Below, piece by piece: positions 45,591-53,857 of a stretch of 64,000 nt of DNA. Location of the stretch: the NCBI RefSeq assembly GCF_902499115.1, contig NZ_CABVPN010000007.1:167158-231157 (forward strand). The letters are read 5' to 3'. The stretch comes from Burkholderia diffusa. GTDB lineage: Bacteria; Pseudomonadota; Gammaproteobacteria; Burkholderiales; Burkholderiaceae. The number at the start of each line of letters is the position of its first letter. The first letter of the stretch is position 1. A model generated the notes under the pieces. It was not told the DNA's origin, did no database searches, and saw only the letters and a program-made list of their open reading frames with translations. The translations under genes and the position numbers were made by a program.

Positions 45591-46661
45591 TCAGGCGACC
45601 CACTCGGCCCACAGCATCGTCAGCACCGTCATCAGCGCCGGGCCGACGAACAGTCCGATCAGGCCGAACGACTCGGCGCCGCCGAGGATGCCGAACAGCA
45701 CGAGCAGGAACGGCAGGCGGGTCGAGCTGCCGATCAGCACCGGCCGCACGAAATGCTCGGCGACGAACACGACCACGAAACCGAGCACCAGCACCACCAC
45801 GGCCCACGCGGTCGCACCCTGCACGAACAGCCAGAGCGCCGCGCCGCAGAATACGATCGGCGCGCAGAACGGCAGCATCGCGGCGACGGCCGTGACGAGG
45901 CCGAGCAGCGCCGCGTGCGGAACGCCCGCGAGCGCATACGCGACGCCGAGAATGGCGCCCTCACCCAGCCCGACGACGACCAGCCCCGTCACCGTGCCGT
46001 ACACGGCCGCGACCATCCGTTCGATCAGGTCCGCCCCGCCGCGGCCGAACGCACGCCGCGCGCCCTGCAGCAACGCGCCCGACAACTTGTGGCCGGCCCT
46101 GATGATCACGAACAGCGTGACCAGCATGAAGCCGAACTCGAAAAGCGCATGCGCGAGCTTCGTGCCGAACTGCCGGCCGAACGCGATGAACCGCTCGCCG
46201 CTCGCGCCATGCATCGCGGTGCCCGCGTGCAGCGGATGACCGAGATTGGCCTGCCACCACTCGGTGATCTGTGCGGCGCCGTACGGCAACCGGCCGACGA
46301 CGTCCGGCAGTGGAATGCCGTTGTCCTGGATCGAATGCAGCCAGATGCGCAGGTCGTGCGCCTGCGAGATCGCCTGGCCGAGCGCAATGGCGATCGGCAG
46401 CACGACCAGCAGCGACACGCCCGCGGTGATCGCGGTCGCGATCAGGGTCGGCCGGTCGCGAAACCAGCTGCCCGATTCGAAGCGTTCCAGCAACGGCCAC
46501 AACGCGATCGCGATCACGCATGCCCACGCGATAGCGGGAAGAAAATCGCGGATCACCCACAGCGCGAGCACCAACAACGCCGCATACAGCACGGCGCGGG
46601 CGATCTGCTGGGCACGCGGCCGCCCGGCGGAATCGGGGGAAGGCGAGACATGTGCGCGCAT
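45591..46661 (-). CDS. AI-2E family transporter (PerM-like)
   Basis: A 356-residue inner-membrane protein of the AI-2E/PerM family, with about eight helices. Visible are the N-terminal pair (VLYAALLVLALWVIRDFLPAIAWACVIAIAL), the central GFMLVTLFVIIRAGHKL, and the conserved C-terminal GVPHAALLGLVTAVAAMLPFCAPIVF and VRPVLIGSSTRLPFLLVLFGILGG, EWVA tail. Some relatives export autoinducer-2 or act as Na+(Li+)/H+ antiporters, so function is not assigned. The start at 46661 is preceded by AGAGGTG. A terminator-like hairpin sits just upstream in the same transcript direction. Confidence 0.85.
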   Translation of the reverse strand: MRAHVSPSPDSAGRPRAQQIARAVLYAALLVLALWVIRDFLPAIAWACVIAIALWPLLERFESGSWFRDRPTLIATAITAGVSLLVVLPIAIALGQAISQAHDLRIWLHSIQDNGIPLPDVVGRLPYGAAQITEWWQANLGHPLHAGTAMHGASGERFIAFGRQFGTKLAHALFEFGFMLVTLFVIIRAGHKLSGALLQGARRAFGRGGADLIERMVAAVYGTVTGLVVVGLGEGAILGVAYALAGVPHAALLGLVTAVAAMLPFCAPIVFCGAALWLFVQGATAWAVVVLVLGFVVVFVAEHFVRPVLIGSSTRLPFLLVLFGILGGAESFGLIGLFVGPALMTVLTMLWAEWVA

Positions 46662-46678
46662 GGCACCTCTGTCGAAAT

Positions 46679-46725
46679 GAAAAAATGGCGGTTCGCATGG
46701 GCCAAAGGCCGGTGCGAACCGCCAT
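46679..46725 (-). terminator. Strong hairpin plus T-tract in the AI-2E gene leader
   Basis: On the minus strand a 13-bp perfect stem (ATGGCGGTTCGCA paired with TGCGAACCGCCAT) encloses an inner GGCC-AAA-GGCC stem and is followed by TTTTTT. It lies 97 bases after the Old Yellow Enzyme stop and about 18 bases before the AI-2E family start. It fits a rho-independent terminator for the upstream gene, or an attenuator for the downstream gene. Confidence 0.8.
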
Positions 46726-46822
46726 TCTATCCATCGATACCGCCACGGCACGCGGACGCGATGCCAAGCATTGTCAAATGCGTGCCGCGCACGTCGCGCG
46801 CGCCGCGCGGTGCGATGCGCGC

Positions 46823-47932
46823 TCAGGCCACCTTGTCGGCGACGCGATAGCGTTCGAGCCAGTGCGCGTACGGCGCAGGCAGCGTCCACGACGGACGCTC
46901 GACGCCGAGCTGTTTGGCCGCGTAGTACGGCCAGTGCGGATCGGCCAGATGCGCGCGGCCGACCATCACGAGGTCGAGCTGCCGTTCGGCGACGACGCGC
47001 TCGGCCAGTTGAGGCGTGTCGATCCCCCATGCGGACGACACCGGCATGCCGGCCTCGCGGCGCACGCGTTCCGCGATCGGCGCGAGGAACGCCGGGCCCC
47101 ATGGAATGCGCGCGTCGGGCACCGAAAAGCCGACCGACACGCTCAGCATGTCGAGGCCTTCCTGCTTCATCCGCTGCGTGAGCGCGATGGATTCGGCGAG
47201 CGTCTCTTCATCGCGGCCGTCATATTCGATCACGCCGAGACGCGCGGTCAGCGGCAGGTGCTCCGGCCAGACCTTGCGGACGGCCTTCAGCGTGTCGACG
47301 AGGAAACGGCCGCGGTTTTCGGCCGAGCCGCCGTACTCGTCGTCGCGCTGGTTCGAATGCACGGAGAAGAAGCTCTGGCCGAGATAGCCGTGCGCGAAGT
47401 GCAGTTCGAGCCATTCGAAGCCGAGGTCGCGGGCGCGCTTGGCCGACGCGACGAAGTCGGCCTGCACGCGTGCGATGTCGTCGTGCGTCATCGCGCGCGG
47501 CATCTTCGGCAAATGCGCGCCGAACGGTACGGCCGACGGTGCGATGGTCTGCCAGCCGCGCGGATCGCCGTCGGCGATGTGGTCGTCGCCTTCCCATGGA
47601 CGGTTCGCGCTCGCCTTGCGACCCGCATGCGCGATCTGGATGCCCGGCACCGCGCCGGCCGCCTTGATCGCCGCGACGGACGGCGCGAACGCCTCGGCCT
47701 GCGCATCGTTCCACAGCCCGGCGCAGCCCGGCGTGATACGGCCTTCCGGCGACACGGCCGTCGCCTCCGCGATCACGAGGCCCGCGCCGCCGCGCGCGAT
47801 GCCGGCCAGATGCACGTGATGCCAGTCGTTGACGACGCCGTCTTCGGCGACGTACTGGCACATCGGCGGCACCGCAATGCGGTTGCGCAGCGTGACATCC
47901 TTGAGTTTGAACGGTTCGAACAAGGCAGACAT
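46823..47932 (-). CDS. Old Yellow Enzyme (YqjM-type NADH:flavin oxidoreductase)
   Basis: A 369-residue FMN enzyme that reduces activated alkenes. It has the start MSALFEPFKLKDVTLRNRIAVPPMCQY (C25 regulatory cysteine), QIAHAGRKAS, the FMN-site LHFAHGYLGQSFFS and HSNQRDDEYGGSAENRGRF, and the C-terminal VMVGRAHLADPHWP. The short YqjM class is indicated. The start is behind an AGGAG site. It is downstream of a DJ-1/PfpI gene on the same strand (143-base gap). Both families handle reactive electrophiles, so shared control by the upstream palindromes is likely. Confidence 0.92.
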   Translation of the reverse strand: MSALFEPFKLKDVTLRNRIAVPPMCQYVAEDGVVNDWHHVHLAGIARGGAGLVIAEATAVSPEGRITPGCAGLWNDAQAEAFAPSVAAIKAAGAVPGIQIAHAGRKASANRPWEGDDHIADGDPRGWQTIAPSAVPFGAHLPKMPRAMTHDDIARVQADFVASAKRARDLGFEWLELHFAHGYLGQSFFSVHSNQRDDEYGGSAENRGRFLVDTLKAVRKVWPEHLPLTARLGVIEYDGRDEETLAESIALTQRMKQEGLDMLSVSVGFSVPDARIPWGPAFLAPIAERVRREAGMPVSSAWGIDTPQLAERVVAERQLDLVMVGRAHLADPHWPYYAAKQLGVERPSWTLPAPYAHWLERYRVADKVA

Positions 47933-48075
47933 CCACCACTCCTTTGCTTGGTTCTACGAAACGACTGGATGAGCCGTCGTGCGGTGCGCACGACGGAACG
48001 GTTCGGGTCGTCGCCGGGCCGGATGCGCCCGACGACGGCACGGCCAGGTGCCGGTCATGCCGGCACCGCGCCGGC

Positions 48076-48762
48076 TTACTGACGGCCAAGCTTCGCGAGC
48101 AGCGCCTCGGCAGCGGGCTCCGACGACGCGGGGTTCTGCCCCGTGATCAGCAGCCCGTCGGTGACGACATGCGGCGCCCAGTCGGCGCTGCGCTCGAACT
48201 GGGCGCCGTTGGTCTTCAGCATGTCCTCGACGAGGAACGGCACCACTTCCGTCAGCTCGACGGCCGCTTCCTCGCTGTTGGTGAAGCCCGTCGCACGCTT
48301 GCCGCGCACGACGGACTCGCCGGTCTTCGGATCCTTCACGTGGCGCAACACACCCGGTGCGTGGCACACGGCCGCGACCGGCTTGCCCGCCGCCAGCGCG
48401 CGCTCGATCAGGCCGATCGAGTGCAGGTCCTCGGCGAGATCCCACAGCGGGCCGTGCCCGCCCGGATAGAACACCGCGTCGTAATCGTCGACCGACACGT
48501 CGGCCAGCTTGCGCGTGGCCGCGAGCGCGGCCTTGGCCGCCGGATCGGCGTCGAAGCGGCGCGTGGCGTCGGTCTGCGCGGCCGGATCGCTGCTTTTCGG
48601 GTCGAGCGGCGGCTGGCCGCCCTTCGGCGACGCGAGCGTCAGCTCGACGCCCGCATCCTTGAACACGTAGTACGGCGCGGCCAGCTCCTCGAGCCAGAAG
48701 CCGGTCTTCTTGCCGGTGTCGCCGAGCGTGTCGTGCGAGGTCAGGACAACCAGAATCTTCAT
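48076..48762 (-). CDS. DJ-1/PfpI glutamine-amidotransferase-like protein (Hsp31/glyoxalase type)
   Basis: A 228-residue DJ-1/PfpI-superfamily protein with likely catalytic C133-H134 in VAAVCHAPGVL and glutamate E25 (TGFWLEELAAPYYVF). YDAVFYPGGHGPLWDLAED is the standard central motif, and the arrangement is that of Hsp31-like glyoxalase III or chaperones that detoxify methylglyoxal. The start MKILVVLTSHD has AAGGAG upstream. It is the first gene of a likely operon with the Old Yellow Enzyme. Confidence 0.88.
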   Translation of the reverse strand: MKILVVLTSHDTLGDTGKKTGFWLEELAAPYYVFKDAGVELTLASPKGGQPPLDPKSSDPAAQTDATRRFDADPAAKAALAATRKLADVSVDDYDAVFYPGGHGPLWDLAEDLHSIGLIERALAAGKPVAAVCHAPGVLRHVKDPKTGESVVRGKRATGFTNSEEAAVELTEVVPFLVEDMLKTNGAQFERSADWAPHVVTDGLLITGQNPASSEPAAEALLAKLGRQ

Positions 48763-48918
48763 GATCGACACTCCTTCGAAATGGGGGAACGGGGCCGCGT
48801 CACGGCGGCGGCCAACGCGGCGCACGCCACGTGCCGGCAACGACGGCACGCCTGCCGGTTAGGCCGCTGGCACACGTCAACGTGCCAGCTCCGTACAAAA
48901 AATATTGCCCGACTCTAT

Positions 48919-48933
48919 TAGACCAGTCGTCTA
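48919..48933. promoter_or_regulatory. TAGAC/GTCTA palindrome 1, candidate operator
   Basis: TAGACCAGTCGTCTA, with arms TAGAC and GTCTA, lies 157 bases upstream of the DJ-1 gene. A near-identical site occurs 138 bases away. The type resembles operators of NemR-like TetR repressors that control Old Yellow Enzyme genes; which protein binds here is unknown. Confidence 0.55.
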
Positions 48934-49056
48934 TAACTGGCTCGAAAAAAATCGACGACCACGCCTGCACGACAAGCATCGCAGCGCGATATGGCATTTT
49001 CGCGTCCGTTGGCAGGCACGACGTCGCATTCATGAGGCCGGATGATAGCCCTCCAT

Positions 49057-49071
49057 TAGACCGGTCGTCTA
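49057..49071. promoter_or_regulatory. TAGAC/GTCTA palindrome 2, candidate operator
   Basis: TAGACCGGTCGTCTA differs from the first copy by one base and lies in the same 411-base gap (48763-49173), which otherwise contains no supported gene. Two matched copies make chance unlikely. No TetR gene lies beside them, so the cognate regulator is elsewhere. Confidence 0.55.
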
Positions 49072-49173
49072 GAGATCTGGCATTCAGCCCTGCCGCCGTC
49101 ATGGCTTTTGCGACGGAGCGCGTCCCGCAACGCTCGTTGCCGATCGCCCCGCCGCTACGTGCCGCCGTCGTGG

Positions 49174-50187
49174 CTAACCGTGCAACGGCCCGTCCGTATC
49201 GCCTGCCTCGATCATCGGCATTTCGAGCCGATGCTCGCGAACGCCGTCGGCGAGCAAGCCCAGCATCAGGTCCGCCAGCGCACGCCCCGTCGCATGTCCG
49301 GTCGGCTGCACCACCGCCGTCACCCGATGCGGATACGCGACCTCCGGGGGCACCCCGTCATAGACGATGAGCGACATGTCCCGCCCCAGCCGCAAGCCGC
49401 TGTCGACCAGCGCCCGGAACGCGCCGCCGCCCGAGATGTTGTTGTCGACGAGCAGCGCAGTCGGTCGTTCGGCCTGCGCGAGTAGCGCCTGTGCGCCCTG
49501 CTGCCCGCCGTCGCGCGTAAACGGACCCTCGACGAGCAGCGCCGGATCGGGTTCGATCCCGGCTTCGCGCAGCGCCGCGAGGTAGCCGGCGCGGCGCTGC
49601 ATCGCGAAATTCAGCGACAGCGGCGCACTGATCATTGCAATGCGGCGATGGCCGAAGCCGATCAGGCGCCGCACCGCATCGCGCGCGCCCGCTTCGTTGT
49701 CGAAATCGAACCATGCGTAAGGCTCCGCGGTTTGCGTACGGCCGTACGCGACATACGGAAACGCATTCGAGCGCAGGTACGCGAGGCGCGGATCGTCAAC
49801 CAGCGTGCGCGCGACGATCAGCCCGTCCACGAGCCTGCCGTCGACGAGCCGGCGATACGTGTCGAGTTCGGCGTTCGGCCGCGCGGCCGCGATGATGAAG
49901 TCGAGATTGCGCTCGCCGAGCCGCTCGGTAATGCCCGAGACGACTTCACCGAAGCGCGGGTCCCCCAGATCGCCGGCTCCGAACGGATACACGATGCCGA
50001 TCGTATCGGCACGCCCCGTCGCCAGCCGCCGTGCGGTCGGATCCGCGACATAACCGAGTTCGCGCGCAGCCTTCATCACGCGCTCGCGGGTCGCCTCGCT
50101 CACATCGTCGTAGCCGTTCAGCGCCCGACTGACCGTCGTGCGCGACAGTCCGAGCGCATCCGACAGCGCCTTCAGATTCACCTTCAC
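49174..50187 (-). CDS. LacI family transcriptional regulator of the levan genes
   Basis: A 337-residue LacI/GalR repressor. The N-terminal HTH (LKALSDALGLSRTTVSRALNGYDDVSEATRERV, residues ~4-36) is followed by a periplasmic-binding-protein-like effector domain (GFGHRRIAMISAPLSLNFAMQRRAGYLAAL; DNNISGGGAFRALVDSGLRLG). It is divergent from levansucrase, whose promoter holds two CAAACCGGTTTG palindromes, most likely its operators and perhaps also its own control site. The inducer is probably a sucrose or fructan-derived sugar. Confidence 0.9.
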   Translation of the reverse strand: MKVNLKALSDALGLSRTTVSRALNGYDDVSEATRERVMKAARELGYVADPTARRLATGRADTIGIVYPFGAGDLGDPRFGEVVSGITERLGERNLDFIIAAARPNAELDTYRRLVDGRLVDGLIVARTLVDDPRLAYLRSNAFPYVAYGRTQTAEPYAWFDFDNEAGARDAVRRLIGFGHRRIAMISAPLSLNFAMQRRAGYLAALREAGIEPDPALLVEGPFTRDGGQQGAQALLAQAERPTALLVDNNISGGGAFRALVDSGLRLGRDMSLIVYDGVPPEVAYPHRVTAVVQPTGHATGRALADLMLGLLADGVREHRLEMPMIEAGDTDGPLHG

Positions 50188-50279
50188 GTCGCTCCTCGCG
50201 TTGTGCGTGCCATTCGTTCAACCCGCTCGCGGCGGCAATTATTTCCGAATGGTAGTTATTACCGTCAAATATTTATCTT

Positions 50280-50308
50280 TTGACGTCCAAACCGGTTTGA
50301 AATAGCAT
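50280..50308 (+). promoter_or_regulatory. Levansucrase promoter overlapped by operators
   Basis: TTGACG at 50280-50285 and TAGCAT at 50303-50308 are 17 bases apart and lie about 70 bases before the levansucrase ATG. One palindromic operator falls in the spacer and another covers the -10 edge and start site, so a bound LacI-type protein would block RNA polymerase. Confidence 0.55.
50288..50299. promoter_or_regulatory. LacI-type operator O1 (CAAACCGGTTTG)
   Basis: A perfect 12-bp palindrome with the central CG of LacI/GalR operators. Its centre is 22 bases (two helical turns) from a second copy, so two dimers or one tetramer could bind on one face of the DNA. Confidence 0.8.
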
Positions 50309-50324
50309 CCAAACCGGTTTGGAT
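50307..50324. promoter_or_regulatory. LacI-type operator O2 (18-bp perfect palindrome)
   Basis: ATCCAAACCGGTTTGGAT is a perfect 18-bp inverted repeat containing the same core as O1. It lies at the expected start site of the levansucrase transcript. The adjacent divergent LacI gene is the obvious binding partner. Confidence 0.85.
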
Positions 50325-50376
50325 ATCGATACCACCTCAGCAGTTCCTTTTCACCGCAAACGGAAACAACGCCGAC

Positions 50377-51963
50377 ATGACTTACTTTCCTTTTTGCCGC
50401 GCGACCGCGGCCAAACGTTTGCTGTTCGCTGGCGCAGCACTGGCCGCCTTCGCGTCCGCGTCGTCCGTCGCGCACGCGCAGAGCACCGGCGCCCCCGCCC
50501 CCACGCCGCATACGCAGCAGGCCTACGATCCCGAAGGCAACTTCACGATGCGCTGGACCCGCGCGGACATCCGCCAGATCGTCGCGCAGTCGCACACGGC
50601 CGGCGCCGACAAGAACTCGCTGCCGCAGTCGCTGACGATGCCGGACATCCCGCAGGATTTCCCGCTGATCAACTCGAACGTATGGGTCTGGGATACCTGG
50701 CCGCTGGCCGACCTGCGCGCGAACCAGCTCAGCTACAAGGGCTGGGAGGTGATCTTCTCGCTCACGGCCGATCCGCACGCCGGTTACACGTTCGATGACC
50801 GCCACGTCCATGCGCGCATCGGCTTCTTCTATCGCCGTGCCGGCATTCCCGCGTCGCAGCGTCCCGCGAACGGCGGCTGGACCTGGGGCGGCCATCTGTT
50901 CCCGGACGGCGCGAGCGCCAAGGTGTTCGGCACGTCGCCGATGACCAACAACGCCGAGTGGTCGGGTTCCGCGCGCCTCACGCATGGCGACAACGTCAGC
51001 CTCTACTACACCGCGACCTCGTTCAACCGCTCGGCCCCCGGCGGCGCCGACATCACGCCGCCGCAGGCGATCATCACGCGCGCCGACGGCCACATCCATG
51101 CCGATGACAAGCACGTGTGGTTCAGCGGCTTCGACGATCACAAGGCGCTGCTGCAACCGGACGGCAATTACTACCAGACCGGCCAGCAGAACACCTATTT
51201 CTCGTTCCGCGATCCGTTCGTGTTCACCGACCCCGCGCATCCGGGCAAGACCTACATGGTGTTCGAAGGCAACACCGGCGGCCAGCGCGGCGCCCGGACC
51301 TGCACCGAGGCCGACCTCGGCTACGCGCCGAACGATCCGCAGCGGGAAGACCTCAACGCCGTCATGAACTCGGGCGCAGTGTATCAAAAGGCCAACGTCG
51401 GCCTGGCGGTCGCGACGAATCCGCAACTGACCGAGTGGAAGTTCCTGCCGCCGATCCTGTCTGCGAACTGCGTCGACGACCAGACCGAGCGCCCGCAGAT
51501 CTATCTGAAGGATGGCAAGTACTACCTGTTCACGATCAGCCACCGCACGACGATGGCCGCGGGCGTCGACGGGCCGGATGGTGTCTACGGCTTCGTCGGC
51601 AACGGCATCCGCAGCGACTTCCTGCCGTTGAACGGCGGCAGCGGCCTCGTGCTCGGCAACCCGACCGACTTCTCCGCACCGGCCGGCGCGCCGTATTCGC
51701 AGGACCCGAACCAGAATCCGCGCGAATTCCAGTCGTACTCGCACTACGTGATGCCGGGCGGGCTCGTCGAGTCGTTCATCGATGCGATCGGCCCGCGTCG
51801 CGGCGGCACGCTCGCGCCGACGGTGAAGGTGAATATCAACGGCACGTCGACGGCGGTCGACCGCACGTACGGACGTAGCGGCCTCGGCGGCTACGGCGAC
51901 ATCCCGGCAAACCTGCCGGCGACGGGCGCCGACCACAACGGCGGCCCCGGCACCCGTCCGTAA
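50377..51963 (+). CDS. Levansucrase (GH68)
   Basis: A 528-residue secreted fructosyltransferase that makes levan and fructo-oligosaccharides from sucrose. It has a signal peptide (cleavage near AHA^QS, ~34). The GH68 catalytic residues are visible: nucleophile D106 in WVWDTWPLAD, transition-state D279 in SFRDPF, and acid/base E371 in QTERPQIY. Gram-negative type features are present (long N-terminal region, WTRADIRQIVAQS). It is first of a gene pair with GH32 levanase 167 bases downstream, under a LacI-type promoter. Confidence 0.95.
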   Translation: MTYFPFCRATAAKRLLFAGAALAAFASASSVAHAQSTGAPAPTPHTQQAYDPEGNFTMRWTRADIRQIVAQSHTAGADKNSLPQSLTMPDIPQDFPLINSNVWVWDTWPLADLRANQLSYKGWEVIFSLTADPHAGYTFDDRHVHARIGFFYRRAGIPASQRPANGGWTWGGHLFPDGASAKVFGTSPMTNNAEWSGSARLTHGDNVSLYYTATSFNRSAPGGADITPPQAIITRADGHIHADDKHVWFSGFDDHKALLQPDGNYYQTGQQNTYFSFRDPFVFTDPAHPGKTYMVFEGNTGGQRGARTCTEADLGYAPNDPQREDLNAVMNSGAVYQKANVGLAVATNPQLTEWKFLPPILSANCVDDQTERPQIYLKDGKYYLFTISHRTTMAAGVDGPDGVYGFVGNGIRSDFLPLNGGSGLVLGNPTDFSAPAGAPYSQDPNQNPREFQSYSHYVMPGGLVESFIDAIGPRRGGTLAPTVKVNINGTSTAVDRTYGRSGLGGYGDIPANLPATGADHNGGPGTRP

Positions 51964-52130
51964 CGGGTCCGCTACGGACGCGGCGGGCACCGCCCGCCAG
52001 CGTCGAGGCGGCGCACATCGCGCGTGTCGCGTGTGTGCCGCCTCCCTCCTTCGCAGAATCGCGCATGCTGCCGTCGCAAGCGGCATGCACCCTCCTTTCC
52101 CGCTTCGCGCGCCGAAGCACGGAACCCCGC

Positions 52131-53786
52131 ATGAGATCGACGTTTTTTCGCTTTTCCCTCCGGATTGCCCGGCTGCTGCTCGCGTGTACGGCAAGCGCGG
52201 CCTGCACGCACGCCAGCGCCGCGCCCTGCGACGCACCGCCCGAACCCGGCACGCAGCAATGGCGGCCGGCCGTGCACTACACGCCGCAACGCAACTGGAT
52301 GAACGATCCGAACGGCCTCGTCTACGAGAACGGCCGCTATCACCTGTTCTATCAGTACAACCCGCTCGGCCATGACTGGGGCAACATGTCGTGGGGCCAT
52401 GCGACCAGCACCGACCTCGTCCATTGGCGCGAGCAGCCGGTCGCGATGCGCGCGAGCGCGACGGAGGAAATTTTCTCCGGCTCGATCGTCGCCGACACGC
52501 GCAACACGTCCGGCCTCGGCGCGCCGGGCGACACGCCGCTGGTTGCGCTTTACACGAGCGTCTATAAAGACGGCTCCGGCCACGCACCGGGCACGCAGGC
52601 ACAATCGCTCGCGTACAGCCTCGATCACGGCGCGACGTGGCGGCCCTACGCGCACAACCCCGTGCTCACGCTCGATCCCGAGTCGAAGCAGTTCCGCGAC
52701 CCGAAAGTGTCGTGGTACGCGCCGGGACGCTACTGGCTGATGACGACCGTCGTCGCGGACGCGCAGGTCGTGAAGCTCTATCGGTCTGATGACCTGATCC
52801 ACTGGTCGTTCCTGAGCGACTTCACGCTGCCGGACGTGCCGCATGCTGGCGTGCTGTGGGAAATGCCCGATCTCGTGCCGCTGCCCGTCGACGACGATCC
52901 GCGACACATCAAGTGGGTGATGATCGTCAACGTCAACCCGTGGTCGATCGCCGGCGGCTCCGGCGCGATGTATTTCGTCGGCGACTTCGACGGTCGCACG
53001 TTCACGCCTGACCACGTCGCGCCGGCCGGCTCCGATCCCGCGCGATTCCGCTGGGTCGATCACGGCGCCGATTTTTATGCCGCCGGCACGTTCTCCGGCA
53101 CGCCGGGCGCGCGGCCTGTCGCGATCGCATGGATGAGCAACTGGGATTACGCGGCGAAAGCGCCGACGGCGCCCTGGCGCGGCGCGGCGACGTTGCCGCG
53201 CGAGTTCGCGCTGAAGACGATCGGCGGCGAACCGACGCTCGTCGTGACGCCGGCCGCCGCGTTCGATGCGTGGGCCGACGGGCGGCCCGCCGTGCATGAA
53301 GGCAACCTGAACGTCGAGTCCGTCACCCGCCCGCTGTCGGACGCCACGCGCGGCATCGTCCAGCGCATCACGGTAACGATCGCACCGCAGCGCGCGGCCC
53401 GCGCGGGTCTGATCGTCCGGGGATCGGCGGATGGCTCGATCGGCACCCGGATCGTGTACGACACGGCGAAGCGCACGCTGACGCTCGACCGCTCGCGCTC
53501 CGGCACGACGGATTTCGCCAGCACCTTCAGCCGCGAGCACATCGTCGATCTGCCGCTCGAGCACGGGCAACTGCGGCTCGAAATCGTCGTCGATCGCGGG
53601 TCGGTCGAGGTATTCGCGAACGGCGGCCGCGTCGCGCTGACGGACCTGATCTTTCCGCCGCTCGATGCGGACCGCGTGGCCGTGTTCGCCGAACACGGCA
53701 GCGCGGCGTTCTCGGGGCTGACGGTGACGCAGCTCCACGGACGCGATCGGACCGACGAAGTCCGTGACGCCTGTGCATCGCACTAG
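52131..53786 (+). CDS. Levanase/exo-fructanase (GH32)
   Basis: A 551-residue exported glycosidase that removes fructose from levan, inulin or sucrose. Motifs: WMNDPNG (nucleophile D59), FRDPKV (D190) and LWEMPDL (acid/base E244), followed by the C-terminal beta-sandwich (VDRGSVEVFANGGRVALTDLIFP). The N-terminus has a basic stretch, hydrophobic core and LLLAC, which could be a lipobox (C19) or simply a Sec signal ending near ASA. Start 52131 is chosen since the signal begins there. Placed after levansucrase, it probably lets the cell recover its own levan, a combination known from Gluconacetobacter-type levan loci. Confidence 0.92.
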   Translation: MRSTFFRFSLRIARLLLACTASAACTHASAAPCDAPPEPGTQQWRPAVHYTPQRNWMNDPNGLVYENGRYHLFYQYNPLGHDWGNMSWGHATSTDLVHWREQPVAMRASATEEIFSGSIVADTRNTSGLGAPGDTPLVALYTSVYKDGSGHAPGTQAQSLAYSLDHGATWRPYAHNPVLTLDPESKQFRDPKVSWYAPGRYWLMTTVVADAQVVKLYRSDDLIHWSFLSDFTLPDVPHAGVLWEMPDLVPLPVDDDPRHIKWVMIVNVNPWSIAGGSGAMYFVGDFDGRTFTPDHVAPAGSDPARFRWVDHGADFYAAGTFSGTPGARPVAIAWMSNWDYAAKAPTAPWRGAATLPREFALKTIGGEPTLVVTPAAAFDAWADGRPAVHEGNLNVESVTRPLSDATRGIVQRITVTIAPQRAARAGLIVRGSADGSIGTRIVYDTAKRTLTLDRSRSGTTDFASTFSREHIVDLPLEHGQLRLEIVVDRGSVEVFANGGRVALTDLIFPPLDADRVAVFAEHGSAAFSGLTVTQLHGRDRTDEVRDACASH

Positions 53787-53857
53787 CGATGCGATCGAAC
53801 GGCGGGGCTGCACCGCCCGACATCGCGTCGGGTCGCGCAACCCCGCCGGTGACGCGC

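Noticed and set aside
45591..47102. 503-residue version of the AI-2E protein
   Set aside because: The extra N-terminus crosses a terminator-like hairpin and overlaps the Old Yellow Enzyme gene; the family start fits 46661.
48763..49173. A missing TetR regulator gene in the gap with TAGAC palindromes
   Set aside because: ORFs here (about 100 residues minus, 180 plus) show no HTH or TetR similarity; the gap is regulatory only.
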